NCBI RefSeq assembly: GCF_009938015.1
Contig: NZ_AP021884.1
Coordinates: 1,847,501 to 1,911,500 of the forward strand
Length of the DNA stretch: 64,000 nucleotides
From: Sulfuriferula plumbiphila
GTDB taxonomy: Bacteria > Pseudomonadota > Gammaproteobacteria > Burkholderiales > Sulfuriferulaceae
Direction of reading: 5' to 3'
Shown: positions 55,903 to 64,000 of the stretch, piece by piece
How the letters are laid out: every line of letters begins with the position of its first letter
Numbering within the stretch: the stretch's first letter is position 1
The notes under the pieces: generated by a model
The model's database searches: none
The model's input: only the letters and a program-made list of their open reading frames with translations
What the model was told of the DNA's origin: nothing
Made by a program: the position numbers and the translations under genes

Positions 55903-57002
55903 GCACCCCAATGACAGCCGCATCCGGCTACCCTGCCCGCTACTGGCATTTTATCGAGGACGGCCGCATCCAGTGCGACCTGTGCCCGCGCGACTGCAAG
56001 CTGCACGAGGGACAGCGCGGTGCCTGCTTTGTACGCCAGCGCGTCGGCGCGCAGATGTTCCTGACCACCTATGGCCGCTCCTCGGGATTTTGCATTGATC
56101 CCATCGAGAAGAAACCGCTCAATCATTTCTATCCCGGCAGCAGTGTGCTGTCCTTTGGTACAGCCGGCTGCAATCTGGCGTGCAAGTTCTGCCAGAACTG
56201 GGACATCAGCAAATCCAGGGACATGGACCGCCTGATGGATCAGGCATCGCCCGCAGCCATCGCCGACGCGGCCGAGCAGCACGGCTGCAAGAGCGTGGCG
56301 TTCACCTACAACGATCCGGTGGTTTTTGCCGAATACGCCATGGACGTGGCGGATGCCTGCCATGCGCGCGGGATCAAAACCGTTGCGGTGACGGCGGGAT
56401 ATATGCATGATCAGCCGCGGCGCGACTTCTACGCCAAAATGGATGCCGCCAACGTGGACCTGAAAGCCTTCACCGAGGATTTCTACTTCAAACTCACCGG
56501 CTCGCAATTGCAGCCGGTTCTGGACACGCTGGTGTACCTCAGGCATCACACCGACGTGTGGTTCGAGATCACCACCCTGCTCATTCCCGGCAAAAACGAC
56601 TCGGATGAGGAGCTCACCGCCATGGGCCAGTGGATCATGCGCGCACTGGGGCCGGACGTACCGCTCCACTTCACTGCCTTCCATCCCGACTACAAAATGG
56701 AAGATCTGCCCGCCACCCCGCCTGCGACGCTCACCCGTGCCCGCGACATTGCCCTGCGTGCCGGTCTGCGCTACGTTTATACTGGCAACGTATATGACCT
56801 GGTGGGGGGCACCACCTCTTGTCCCAGTTGCCACGCGCCGCTGATCGTGCGTGACTGGCACCAGATCATCCAGTACCGGCTCACCCCGCAAGGCCATTGC
56901 CCGGATTGCGGTGCGCAGCTCGCCGGGCGGTTCGAGACATTTAACAGCCAGTTTGGGCGGCGGCGTATTCCCATTGCCATCAACATGCGGCGCGGGGGGT
57001 GA
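55899..57002 (+). CDS. AmmeMemoRadiSam system radical SAM enzyme
   Basis: 367 residues from ATG 55899. An N-terminal Cys pair region (CDLCPRDCKL), then the radical SAM cluster GTAGCNLACKFCQNW (Cys 91, 95, 98), FTYNDPVVFAEYAMDV, and two C-terminal zinc-type Cys pairs (CPSCHAPL and CPDCGAQL). Similar to pyruvate-formate-lyase activase relatives. The substrate is unknown. Confidence 0.93.
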   Translation: MSTPMTAASGYPARYWHFIEDGRIQCDLCPRDCKLHEGQRGACFVRQRVGAQMFLTTYGRSSGFCIDPIEKKPLNHFYPGSSVLSFGTAGCNLACKFCQNWDISKSRDMDRLMDQASPAAIADAAEQHGCKSVAFTYNDPVVFAEYAMDVADACHARGIKTVAVTAGYMHDQPRRDFYAKMDAANVDLKAFTEDFYFKLTGSQLQPVLDTLVYLRHHTDVWFEITTLLIPGKNDSDEELTAMGQWIMRALGPDVPLHFTAFHPDYKMEDLPATPPATLTRARDIALRAGLRYVYTGNVYDLVGGTTSCPSCHAPLIVRDWHQIIQYRLTPQGHCPDCGAQLAGRFETFNSQFGRRRIPIAINMRRGG

Positions 57003-57088
57003 TTTAAACCGTCGAGCATAGCTCAGGAGTGCCCAAAATAGGCAATCCCGTGAGCAGGCCGTCGGGGATTCGGAAGGAGACAAAGCTA

Positions 57089-57772
57089 ATGGCAACGCCC
57101 GAACTGGAGCAACGCGCACATATACCAGAAGGTGACATCCACATTGCGGGCATGCTGGAATTGCCGGAAGACGCTGCGGGCGTCGTCCTGTTCGCTCATG
57201 GCAGCGGCAGCAGCCGCCACAGCCCGCGCAATAACTACGTGGCGCGGGTACTGCGCGAAGCCGGGATAGGGACGCTGCTGATGGACTTGCTCACGCGCGA
57301 GGAGGACAGCGCTTACCAAACCCGCTTCGACATCTCCTTGCTGACCCGGCGCCTGCTGGCCGCCACCGCCTGGGTGAACAACCATGCCGCTTGCCGCACC
57401 TTGCCGATTGGCTATTTCGGTGCCAGCACCGGCGCCGCTGCCGCCTTGCAGGGCGCCGCCGAACTGGGCGAAAAAATTGCCGCCGTGGTATCGCGCGGCG
57501 GCCGCCCCGACCTGGCCGGGTCCGACGCCCTGGGTCGGCTGATTTCCCCCACCCTGCTGCTGGTGGGCGGTTTCGACGATGTAGTGATCGATCTCAACAG
57601 GCAAGCTTACGCGCGGATGAACTGCGAAAAACGGCTTACCATCGTTCCCGGCGCCACCCACCTGTTCGAGGAACCCGGCACGTTGGAGGAAGTGGCTCAC
57701 CAGGCAGCAACGTGGTTTGGATATTACTTCAAATCCAATCAGCCGCAGGGCGGCATTCCCTCGCCACATTAA
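57089..57772 (+). CDS. Alpha/beta hydrolase (dienelactone-hydrolase-like)
   Basis: 227 residues from ATG 57089 (GAAGGAG site). GVVLFAHGSGSSRHSPRN (oxyanion region), GYFGASTGAAAAL with the nucleophile Ser, and GATHLFEEPGTLEEVA with the His. Substrate unknown. Its 3' end overlaps the convergent phosphoribosyltransferase gene by 4 bp; the two families are often found together or fused. Confidence 0.88.
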   Translation: MATPELEQRAHIPEGDIHIAGMLELPEDAAGVVLFAHGSGSSRHSPRNNYVARVLREAGIGTLLMDLLTREEDSAYQTRFDISLLTRRLLAATAWVNNHAACRTLPIGYFGASTGAAAALQGAAELGEKIAAVVSRGGRPDLAGSDALGRLISPTLLLVGGFDDVVIDLNRQAYARMNCEKRLTIVPGATHLFEEPGTLEEVAHQAATWFGYYFKSNQPQGGIPSPH

Positions 57773-58395
57773 TCGCGACGCAAAATCCTGACTACCTCCG
57801 CATCTTCCACCTGTGGGAAATCGCGGTAAAACTGTCCCACTGCCTGAAAGTTGTACGGGGTTTCCAGACATACCACTTCATCGGCATATTGTCCCACCCG
57901 CTCCAGCGTATCTTGCGGCGCCACCGGCACCGCGCACACGAGTCTGGCCGGATTGCGCGAGCGCAAGCCATGCAGGGCGGAAATCATGGTGGCGCCGGTG
58001 GCCAGCCCGTCGTCCACGACTATGACAATGCGCCCGGCCGGATCGATAGGCAGGTGCAGCGGCGTATATTCCGCACGCCGGCGGCGGATGGTTGCCAGCT
58101 GGCGCTGCTTTTCCTGTTCGATATATTCCGGCGTGCCACCGGCGGAAGCCGCGTAATCCGCAATATAGGTATCTCCCGATTCGTCCACCGAGCCGATGGC
58201 GAATTCCGGATTGAACGGCGCTGGCAGTTTCCGCACCAGGACTACATCCAGCTCGCCGCCCAGTGCGTCCGCGATGATGCGCCCCATTGGCACGGCACCG
58301 CGCGGAACCGCCAGTACCAGCGGATGCTTGCCCTGGTAGGTCGAAAGCGCCGCTGCCAGTTGCTGTGCGGCGTGGTCACGGTCACGAAATAACAT
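57769..58395 (-). CDS. Phosphoribosyltransferase-family protein
   Basis: 208 residues. The PRPP loop IVIVVDDGLATGATM and the start MLFRDRDHAAQQLAAALSTY match the PRTase group often fused or linked to dienelactone-hydrolase-like domains. The actual reaction is unknown. The gene is convergent with such a hydrolase here. Confidence 0.9.
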   Translation of the reverse strand: MLFRDRDHAAQQLAAALSTYQGKHPLVLAVPRGAVPMGRIIADALGGELDVVLVRKLPAPFNPEFAIGSVDESGDTYIADYAASAGGTPEYIEQEKQRQLATIRRRRAEYTPLHLPIDPAGRIVIVVDDGLATGATMISALHGLRSRNPARLVCAVPVAPQDTLERVGQYADEVVCLETPYNFQAVGQFYRDFPQVEDAEVVRILRRD

Positions 58396-58495
58396 GGCAG
58401 ACCTCTTAAAAGATAAAACGTCCCGCTTTCAAGATAGCCTTGCCCGCGGTTATTTCCAGCACGAAAAGTTATAATGCGTTCATTTGCGATCCAAC

Positions 58496-61400
58496 ATGCT
58501 TTTCAATCAGCCGCTCCCCTCCCCTGGACAACGCGTCCGCCTGCCGCCGCTGACCGGCTCTGCCGATGCACTGGCGCTGGCCGAGCTGGCCGGGCTGGCG
58601 CGCCCGCTGGTGGTGCTCACCGCCAACGCCCTGGACGCCCAGCGGCTGCTGGAGGAAATCCGCTGGTTCGCGCCGAATCTGAAAACAAACCTGCTGCCGG
58701 ACTGGGAAACCCTGCCTTACGACCATTTTTCACCGCATCAGGATCTGGTTTCCGAACGTCTGGCCACGCTCTACCAGATTTCTCAAAGCCAGTGCGATGC
58801 GGCCATCGTACCGGTGACCACGGCGCTGTACCGTCTGGCGCCACCCGCCTATCTGGGTGCTTATACGTTTTTTCTCAAACAAGGCCAGAAGCTGGATTTA
58901 AACGCACTGCGCGGGCAGATGACACTGGCCGGCTACACCGCCGTGAGCCAGGTCATTTCCCCCGGCGAATACAGCGTGCGCGGCGGCCTGCTGGATTTGT
59001 TCCCGATGGGCAGCCCGCTGCCGTATCGCATTGACCTGTTCGACGATGAAATCGAGACTATCCGCACCTTTGACGTGGATACCCAGCGCAGCATCTACCC
59101 GGTGAATGAAATTCGCCTGTTGCCGGCGCGCGAATTTCCGCTGGACGAGGCCGGTATTGCACGCTTCCGCGAAAATTTCCGCGACCGTTTCGAGGGCGAC
59201 GCCTCCAAGCGCCAGCTCTACAAGGACGTGAGCAACGGTCTGGCGCCAGCGGGCATCGAGTATTATCTGCCGCTGTTTTTCGAGGCCACCGCCAGCCTGT
59301 TCGATTACCTGCCGGACAATGCCCTGCTCTGCCTGCACGGCAATGTGGAGGCCGCCGCGCAGGATTTCTGGCGCGACACCGAATCGCGCTACAAGCTGCT
59401 GCGCGGCGATCCGCAGCGACCTTTGTTGCCGCCCGCCGACCTGTTTCTTTCAGTAGACGCACTGTTCGGCGGACTGAAAGGCTATCCGCGCGTTGAGCTC
59501 AGCCAGGGCGATACCGAAGGCGGTAGCACGCGCCCGCTGCCCAAGCTGGAAGTCGAACGCCGCGCCGACGATCCCTTGCACCGCATCAAGGATTTCATCA
59601 GGCGCTTTTCAGGCCGGGTTGTGCTGCTGGCGGAGAGCCTGGGACGGCGCGAAACCATGGCGCAGTATTTCGCCGAATACGGACTCAAACCCACGCTGTG
59701 CGAGGATTACCAGAGCTGCATGGTACAGGCTGCCCGCCTCTTGCTGGGCGTTGCCCCGCTTGGTCATGGCTTTATTCTTGAAGCAGATATACCCAGCGCC
59801 TTCGTCACCGAGACCGAACTGTACGCCACCACGGTGCGTGCGCGCAGCCGCGACGGACGCCGCAGCCAGGTGGACGGCATGTTGCGCGACCTGTCCGAAG
59901 TCAAGGTGGGCGACCCGGTGGTGCACGCCGACCACGGAATCGGGCGTTATCTTGGTCTCATCAGCATGGATCCGGGTGAAGGCGAGACCGAATTTCTGTT
60001 GCTGGAATATGCAGGCAACGACAAGCTTTACGTGCCGGTGTCGCAACTGCATCTGATCGGGCGTTACAGCGGCGCGTCGCCCGAATCCGCGCCGTTGTCC
60101 AGGCTCGGCAGCGGCCAGTGGGAAAAAGCCAAGCGCCGCGCCATGCAGCAGGCGCGCGACACTGCGGCCGAGCTGCTCAATCTGTATGCGCGGCGCGCGG
60201 CGCGCGAGGGCCATGCGTTTACGCTCAGACCGCATGATTACGAGGCGTTTGCCGAAGGCTTCGGTTTTGAAGAAACGCCCGACCAGGCCGCCGCGATTCA
60301 GGCGGTGATTGCTGACTTGTGCACGGCCAAACCGATGGATAGGCTGGTGTGCGGTGATGTGGGTTTCGGCAAAACCGAGGTCGCGTTGCGCGCTGCATTT
60401 GTGGCGCTGATGGATGGCCGCCAGGTCGCCGTACTGGTACCCACCACGCTGCTCGCCGAGCAACATTTCCAGACTTTTTCCGACCGCTTTTCCGACTGGC
60501 CGGTAAAAATCGCCGAGCTGTCACGTTTCCGCTCCGCCAAGGAAATCGGCCAGGCGCTGGCCGGGCTGGCAGAAGGCAGGATCGACATCGTCATCGGCAC
60601 TCACAAGCTGCTGCAGAAGGATATGGTGTTCAAGAACCTCGGCCTGGTCATCATCGACGAGGAACACCGTTTCGGCGTCCGTCAAAAAGAGCAGATGAAG
60701 GTACTGCGCGCCGAAGTGGACGTGCTGACATTGACCGCAACTCCCATCCCGCGCACGCTGGCAATGTCACTGGAAGGCATCCGCGATTTTTCGGTGATCG
60801 CCACCGCCCCGCAGAAGCGCCTGGCGATCAAGACCTTCGTGTCGCGCTACTCGGATGGCGTGATCCGCGAAGCGGTGCTGCGCGAGCTGAAACGCGGCGG
60901 CCAGGTGTATTTCCTGCACAACGAGGTGGAAACCATCCTCAACATGGAAGCCAAGCTCGCCAAACTGCTGCCCGAAGCGCGCATCCGCGTTGCCCACGGC
61001 CAGATGCCGGAGCGCGAACTGGAGCACGTGATGCGCGACTTCCATCAGCAACACGTCAATGTGCTGCTGTGTACCACCATCATCGAAACCGGGATTGATA
61101 TTCCCACCGCCAACACCATCATCATGAACCGCGCCGACAAGTTCGGCCTGGCGCAGCTGCACCAGTTGCGCGGCCGCGTCGGGCGCTCGCACCACCAGGC
61201 CTATGCCTATCTGCTCACGCCGGAGGAAGAGGCACTCACCCCTGCTGCCAAAAAGCGCCTGGAAGCCTTGCAGACGATGGAAGACCTGGGTGCGGGCTTT
61301 TATCTCGCCATGCACGATCTGGAGATACGCGGCGCCGGCGAGGTGCTGGGCGATTCACAAAGCGGCAGCATGCAGGAGATCGGTTTCAGCCTGTACAACG

Positions 61401-61900
61401 ACATGCTCAATCACGCCGTGGCAGCGCTGAAAAAAGGCATCGAACCGGACATGAACCAGCCGCTCGGGGTGACCACTGAAATCAATCTGCACACACCTGC
61501 CCTGCTGCCTGACAGCTACTGCGGCGACATCCACGAGCGGCTGGTGCTGTACAAACGCTTTGCCAACTGCAGCAGCAGCGACGAGCTGGACGACCTGCAC
61601 GCCGAGCTGGTGGACCGCTTCGGCCTGCTGCCGGAACCGGCGCAGGCACTGCAGGAATCGCACCGCCTGCGCCTGCTGGCCAAACCGCTGGGGATTGCCA
61701 AGCTGGATGCCTCCAGCGAGGCGATCAGCATCCAGTTCGTGCCCAACCCGCCGATCAACCCGGCGCGGATTATTGAGCTGATCCAGACCCGGCGCAATTT
61801 CAAGCTGGCCGGCCAGAACAGGCTACGCGTGACGGTCGCCGCGCCGACTTTGGCAAACCGCGTGGACAATATTAGAAAATTGTTTAAAGATCTATCTTAA
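58496..61900 (+). CDS. mfd: Transcription-repair coupling factor
   Basis: 1134 residues from ATG 58496 (TTG 58484 in frame). N-terminal UvrB-like part (LLPDWETLPYDHFSPHQDLV), RNA-polymerase-interacting domain (GDPVVHADHGIGRYLGL near 470), RecG-like motor with Walker A CGDVGFGKTEVALRAAF near 619 and DEEHRFGVRQKEQ near 719, and TRCF C-terminal domain. Removes stalled RNA polymerase and recruits UvrA. Confidence 0.96.
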   Translation: MLFNQPLPSPGQRVRLPPLTGSADALALAELAGLARPLVVLTANALDAQRLLEEIRWFAPNLKTNLLPDWETLPYDHFSPHQDLVSERLATLYQISQSQCDAAIVPVTTALYRLAPPAYLGAYTFFLKQGQKLDLNALRGQMTLAGYTAVSQVISPGEYSVRGGLLDLFPMGSPLPYRIDLFDDEIETIRTFDVDTQRSIYPVNEIRLLPAREFPLDEAGIARFRENFRDRFEGDASKRQLYKDVSNGLAPAGIEYYLPLFFEATASLFDYLPDNALLCLHGNVEAAAQDFWRDTESRYKLLRGDPQRPLLPPADLFLSVDALFGGLKGYPRVELSQGDTEGGSTRPLPKLEVERRADDPLHRIKDFIRRFSGRVVLLAESLGRRETMAQYFAEYGLKPTLCEDYQSCMVQAARLLLGVAPLGHGFILEADIPSAFVTETELYATTVRARSRDGRRSQVDGMLRDLSEVKVGDPVVHADHGIGRYLGLISMDPGEGETEFLLLEYAGNDKLYVPVSQLHLIGRYSGASPESAPLSRLGSGQWEKAKRRAMQQARDTAAELLNLYARRAAREGHAFTLRPHDYEAFAEGFGFEETPDQAAAIQAVIADLCTAKPMDRLVCGDVGFGKTEVALRAAFVALMDGRQVAVLVPTTLLAEQHFQTFSDRFSDWPVKIAELSRFRSAKEIGQALAGLAEGRIDIVIGTHKLLQKDMVFKNLGLVIIDEEHRFGVRQKEQMKVLRAEVDVLTLTATPIPRTLAMSLEGIRDFSVIATAPQKRLAIKTFVSRYSDGVIREAVLRELKRGGQVYFLHNEVETILNMEAKLAKLLPEARIRVAHGQMPERELEHVMRDFHQQHVNVLLCTTIIETGIDIPTANTIIMNRADKFGLAQLHQLRGRVGRSHHQAYAYLLTPEEEALTPAAKKRLEALQTMEDLGAGFYLAMHDLEIRGAGEVLGDSQSGSMQEIGFSLYNDMLNHAVAALKKGIEPDMNQPLGVTTEINLHTPALLPDSYCGDIHERLVLYKRFANCSSSDELDDLHAELVDRFGLLPEPAQALQESHRLRLLAKPLGIAKLDASSEAISIQFVPNPPINPARIIELIQTRRNFKLAGQNRLRVTVAAPTLANRVDNIRKLFKDLS

Positions 61901-61904
61901 TATC

Positions 61905-62765
61905 ATGAATTATAATTTAATTATTCAGGCTGAATTCATTGCCACCGAGTTCCTGAAACAGCTCGCCAGGCTAAGCGGTGCACACAGGATTCAGGCCATC
62001 TCGCAGCAGGCGTTCCGGCTGCTGGGCGCGAATCCGGACAGCCAGGCCGCGGTGGCGGCGTTGTGCAGCGCTGCGGCACTCGATTATGGGTTTATTCCGG
62101 CCACGCGGCGGCTCAGTGATTTCGGCCTGGTAGTGATGGATATGGATTCCACCCTCATCACCATAGAATGCATTGATGAAATTGCCGACATGATCGGCGT
62201 CAAACCGCAAGTGGCACAGATTACCGAAGCCGCCATGCGCGGTGAGATTGACTTCTCCGAGAGCCTCACCCGGCGCGTGGCGTTGCTGGCGGGGCTGGAC
62301 GAAGCCGCACTGCAACGCGTGTATGACGAACGCCTGCAACTCTCACCCGGCGCGGAAAAAATGCTCGGCACGCTCCAACAGCACAACATCAAGACACTGC
62401 TGGTATCCGGCGGCTTCACGTTCTTCGCGGAGCGCCTGCAGGTACGGCTGGGGCTGGATTACACCGCGTCCAATACACTGGAAGCTGTCGGCGGCAAGCT
62501 TAGCGGACGCGTGCTGGGGCAGATCGTTGACGCCCAGGGCAAGGCCGACCATCTCAATCGCATCCGTACCGGGCTGGGGCTGAAGCGCGAACAAGTCGTG
62601 GCCGTGGGCGACGGCGCCAACGACCTGAAAATGATGGCTGAGGCAGGCGTATCCATTGCTTACCACGCCAAGCCGGTGGTGCAGGCGCAGGCAAGCTACG
62701 CATTGAATTTCACTGGGCTGGATGCCGTCATTCCCCTGCTCGGAATCCAGGAAAATTCAATCTAA
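61905..62765 (+). CDS. serB: Phosphoserine phosphatase
   Basis: 286 residues. HAD fold: VVMDMDSTLITIECIDEIAD with nucleophile Asp 79 and Asp 81, LLVSGGFTFFAERL, VAVGDGANDLKMMAEAGVSI. An N-terminal extension of about 70 residues replaces the ACT domain. Last step of serine synthesis. Starts 4 bp after mfd. Confidence 0.95.
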   Translation: MNYNLIIQAEFIATEFLKQLARLSGAHRIQAISQQAFRLLGANPDSQAAVAALCSAAALDYGFIPATRRLSDFGLVVMDMDSTLITIECIDEIADMIGVKPQVAQITEAAMRGEIDFSESLTRRVALLAGLDEAALQRVYDERLQLSPGAEKMLGTLQQHNIKTLLVSGGFTFFAERLQVRLGLDYTASNTLEAVGGKLSGRVLGQIVDAQGKADHLNRIRTGLGLKREQVVAVGDGANDLKMMAEAGVSIAYHAKPVVQAQASYALNFTGLDAVIPLLGIQENSI

Positions 62766-62790
62766 AAACGATCAATTTAACCACGGAGCG

Positions 62791-62861
62791 CACGGAGAAA
62801 TGAGAAGGCAAAAACCAGGACGCCTCGCCGGTCTTGATTTTTGCCTTCTCATTTCTCCGTG
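62791..62861. repeat. Perfect 24-bp inverted repeat downstream of serB
   Basis: Arms 62791-62814 and 62838-62861 pair without mismatch around a 23-nt loop; the right arm starts with TTTTT. Beyond the arms, TTAACC-type flanks (near 62778 and 62871) extend the symmetry imperfectly. It lies between convergent genes and could end transcription or be a dispersed repeat. Confidence 0.85.
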
Positions 62862-62944
62862 TTCTCAGCGGTTAACTGCTTTTCCAGAGTTAATCCAGCG
62901 CGGATCGCGCAGGATCACAGCCATCAGACACGTGCCGCCACAGA

Positions 62945-64000
62945 TCAGGTTTTGCACAAGGTTTCCGCATTTTCGGGCATGTGAATCCAGTTACCCTGCA
63001 CAAAATCCACACCGATTTCTTTCAGTATCAGCAATACGCGCTCACTGTCCACAAATTCGGCGATAGTCAACAAGCCCATCTGGTGGCCGATCTTGTTAAT
63101 GGCTTCGACCATCGCCAGATCGATGGCATCGTCTGCCATCTCCTTGACGAAGGCACCGTCAATTTTCAGGTAGTCCACATTCAGATTTTTCAGGTAATTG
63201 AGCGATGACAGGCCACTGCCAAAATCATCCAGGGCAAAGCGACAGCCGAGCAATTTGAGTTCGTTGATAAACGCGTTTGCTGCACTGAGATTTGTAATGG
63301 CGGCAGTTTCGGTAATCTCGATACACAAACTTTGCGCCAGCGCCGGGTGGGTTGCGAGATGCGCCTTCAGATATTGCACGAAGCCTATATCGCACAGCGA
63401 AGCGCCCGACACGTTTACTGCCCAGGTTTGTAGTCCGCTGCCGCCAGATGCGACATAGGCTTCGCACAGCTTGAAGCTGTTTTCCATTACCCAGCGATCC
63501 AGCAAGGGCATCAGGTGGTAGCGCTCGGCTGCCGGGATGAACGCCATCGGCAGGATGCATTGACCGGTCTCGTCAATCATGCGCAGCAGCAACTCCACGT
63601 GCAATCCCGGTTCATTGGTCTGCAAGGGTTTGATCTGCTGAAAATACAGTCGCAGCCGGTTTTCTGCGATGGCCTGATGGATACGGTTGAACCATTGCAT
63701 TTCACCGCGGCGCCTGGCCAGTTCGCTGTCTTGCATCTGATACAGGTGAATGCGATTGCGGCCATTATCCTTGGCGGCGTAACAGGCTGCGTCCGCCGCG
63801 GTGAGCAGACTGACAACGCTGTCGCTTTCCTGGTTGATCATGACAATACCGATACTGACTCCCACCATGAAGGTTTTTTCGCCCACGCCGAAACGGAAAT
63901 TCTGCACCATGCTGCGCATGGTTTCGGCAAGCATCAGCGCCTTGCCCTGTGGACAGTTTTCCAGCAGCAGGCCGAATTCGTCGCCACCCAGGCGCGCCAG
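62945..64000 (-). CDS. GGDEF-EAL domain c-di-GMP protein (N-terminus outside window)
   Basis: The frame is open to the window edge. The first visible residues LARLGGDEFGLLL hold an intact GGDEF cyclase motif. After SIGIVMINQESDSVVSLL and AADAACYAAKDNGRNRIHLY comes the EAL domain: HVELLLRMIDE (EAL replaced by ELL, with the Glu kept), WAVNVSGASLCD, CIEITETAAI, ALDDFGSGLSSLNYLKNL, VDYLKIDGAFVKEM, LLTIAEFVDSERVL. Most metal-binding residues of active phosphodiesterases are present. May make, degrade or sense c-di-GMP. Sensor domains are missing from view. Confidence 0.93.
   Translation of the reverse strand: MARLGGDEFGLLLENCPQGKALMLAETMRSMVQNFRFGVGEKTFMVGVSIGIVMINQESDSVVSLLTAADAACYAAKDNGRNRIHLYQMQDSELARRRGEMQWFNRIHQAIAENRLRLYFQQIKPLQTNEPGLHVELLLRMIDETGQCILPMAFIPAAERYHLMPLLDRWVMENSFKLCEAYVASGGSGLQTWAVNVSGASLCDIGFVQYLKAHLATHPALAQSLCIEITETAAITNLSAANAFINELKLLGCRFALDDFGSGLSSLNYLKNLNVDYLKIDGAFVKEMADDAIDLAMVEAINKIGHQMGLLTIAEFVDSERVLLILKEIGVDFVQGNWIHMPENAETLCKT

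Overview
The window looks like a betaproteobacterial chromosome. The guaB-guaA, ratA-ratB | smpB, ispD-ispF, mfd and serB blocks and the overall codon style suggest a Nitrosomonadales/Gallionellaceae-like lineage; that placement is recognition, not a search result. Chromosomal housekeeping DNA fills about 41.5-64 kb. A genomic island of about 40.7 kb (roughly 0.82-41.49 kb) is inserted at the 3' end of guaA.

Left edge (0-0.8 kb): the end of an ExbD/TolR gene, a 3' scrap of a chemotaxis receptor gene, and about 150 bp that resembles the integrase-side end of the island itself. This indicates that an older related element once sat here and that the present island inserted in tandem beside it.

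Island cargo, left to right. (i) An AbiEi/AbiEii toxin-antitoxin pair sits between two degenerate 70-bp direct repeats, with operator palindromes, one covering the antitoxin start codon. (ii) A cGAS/DncV-like nucleotidyltransferase (CD-NTase) is translationally coupled to a protein with a diadenylate-cyclase-like (DAC) domain. The 5' end of the DAC gene was cut off by an IS3-type remnant, next to a decayed IS630 transposase. This is the best candidate for an undescribed, CBASS-like signalling or defence pair. (iii) A 15-kb metal-resistance block holds an ArsR-regulated P1B ATPase with an unusual APC ion motif, DUF302 and SHOCT proteins, YnfA, a CadR-like MerR regulator facing a czcI-C-B-A efflux operon, a PII-like protein, two near-identical zinc-ribbon proteins around a membrane protein and an MgtC homologue, a P1B-4 (SPC) ATPase and a decayed PII-like copy. 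(iv) A LysR regulator and an orphan EexN-like lipoprotein. (v) A nemA-nemR-yciI-tag cassette against electrophiles and alkylation damage, with a TetR-type promoter. (vi) A full conjugation cluster traG-copG-trbBCDEJ(K)LFGI-DUF2274 of the Tn4371/RP4 trb type. (vii) An AlpA-like regulator and a P4-type tyrosine integrase next to guaA. No relaxase is visible, so the element has a mating channel and coupling protein but may not transfer on its own.

Chromosomal part: guaBA, a small lipoprotein gene with a strong bidirectional terminator, ratA-ratB divergent from smpB, a YbbAP-type ABC transporter with a TesA-like esterase, mnmH (selU), a host-attachment-family protein, thpR-ispF-ispD, the AmmeMemoRadiSam trio (MEMO1-like, AMMECR1-like, radical SAM), an alpha/beta hydrolase, a phosphoribosyltransferase, mfd, serB, a long perfect inverted repeat, and a GGDEF-EAL protein cut by the window end.
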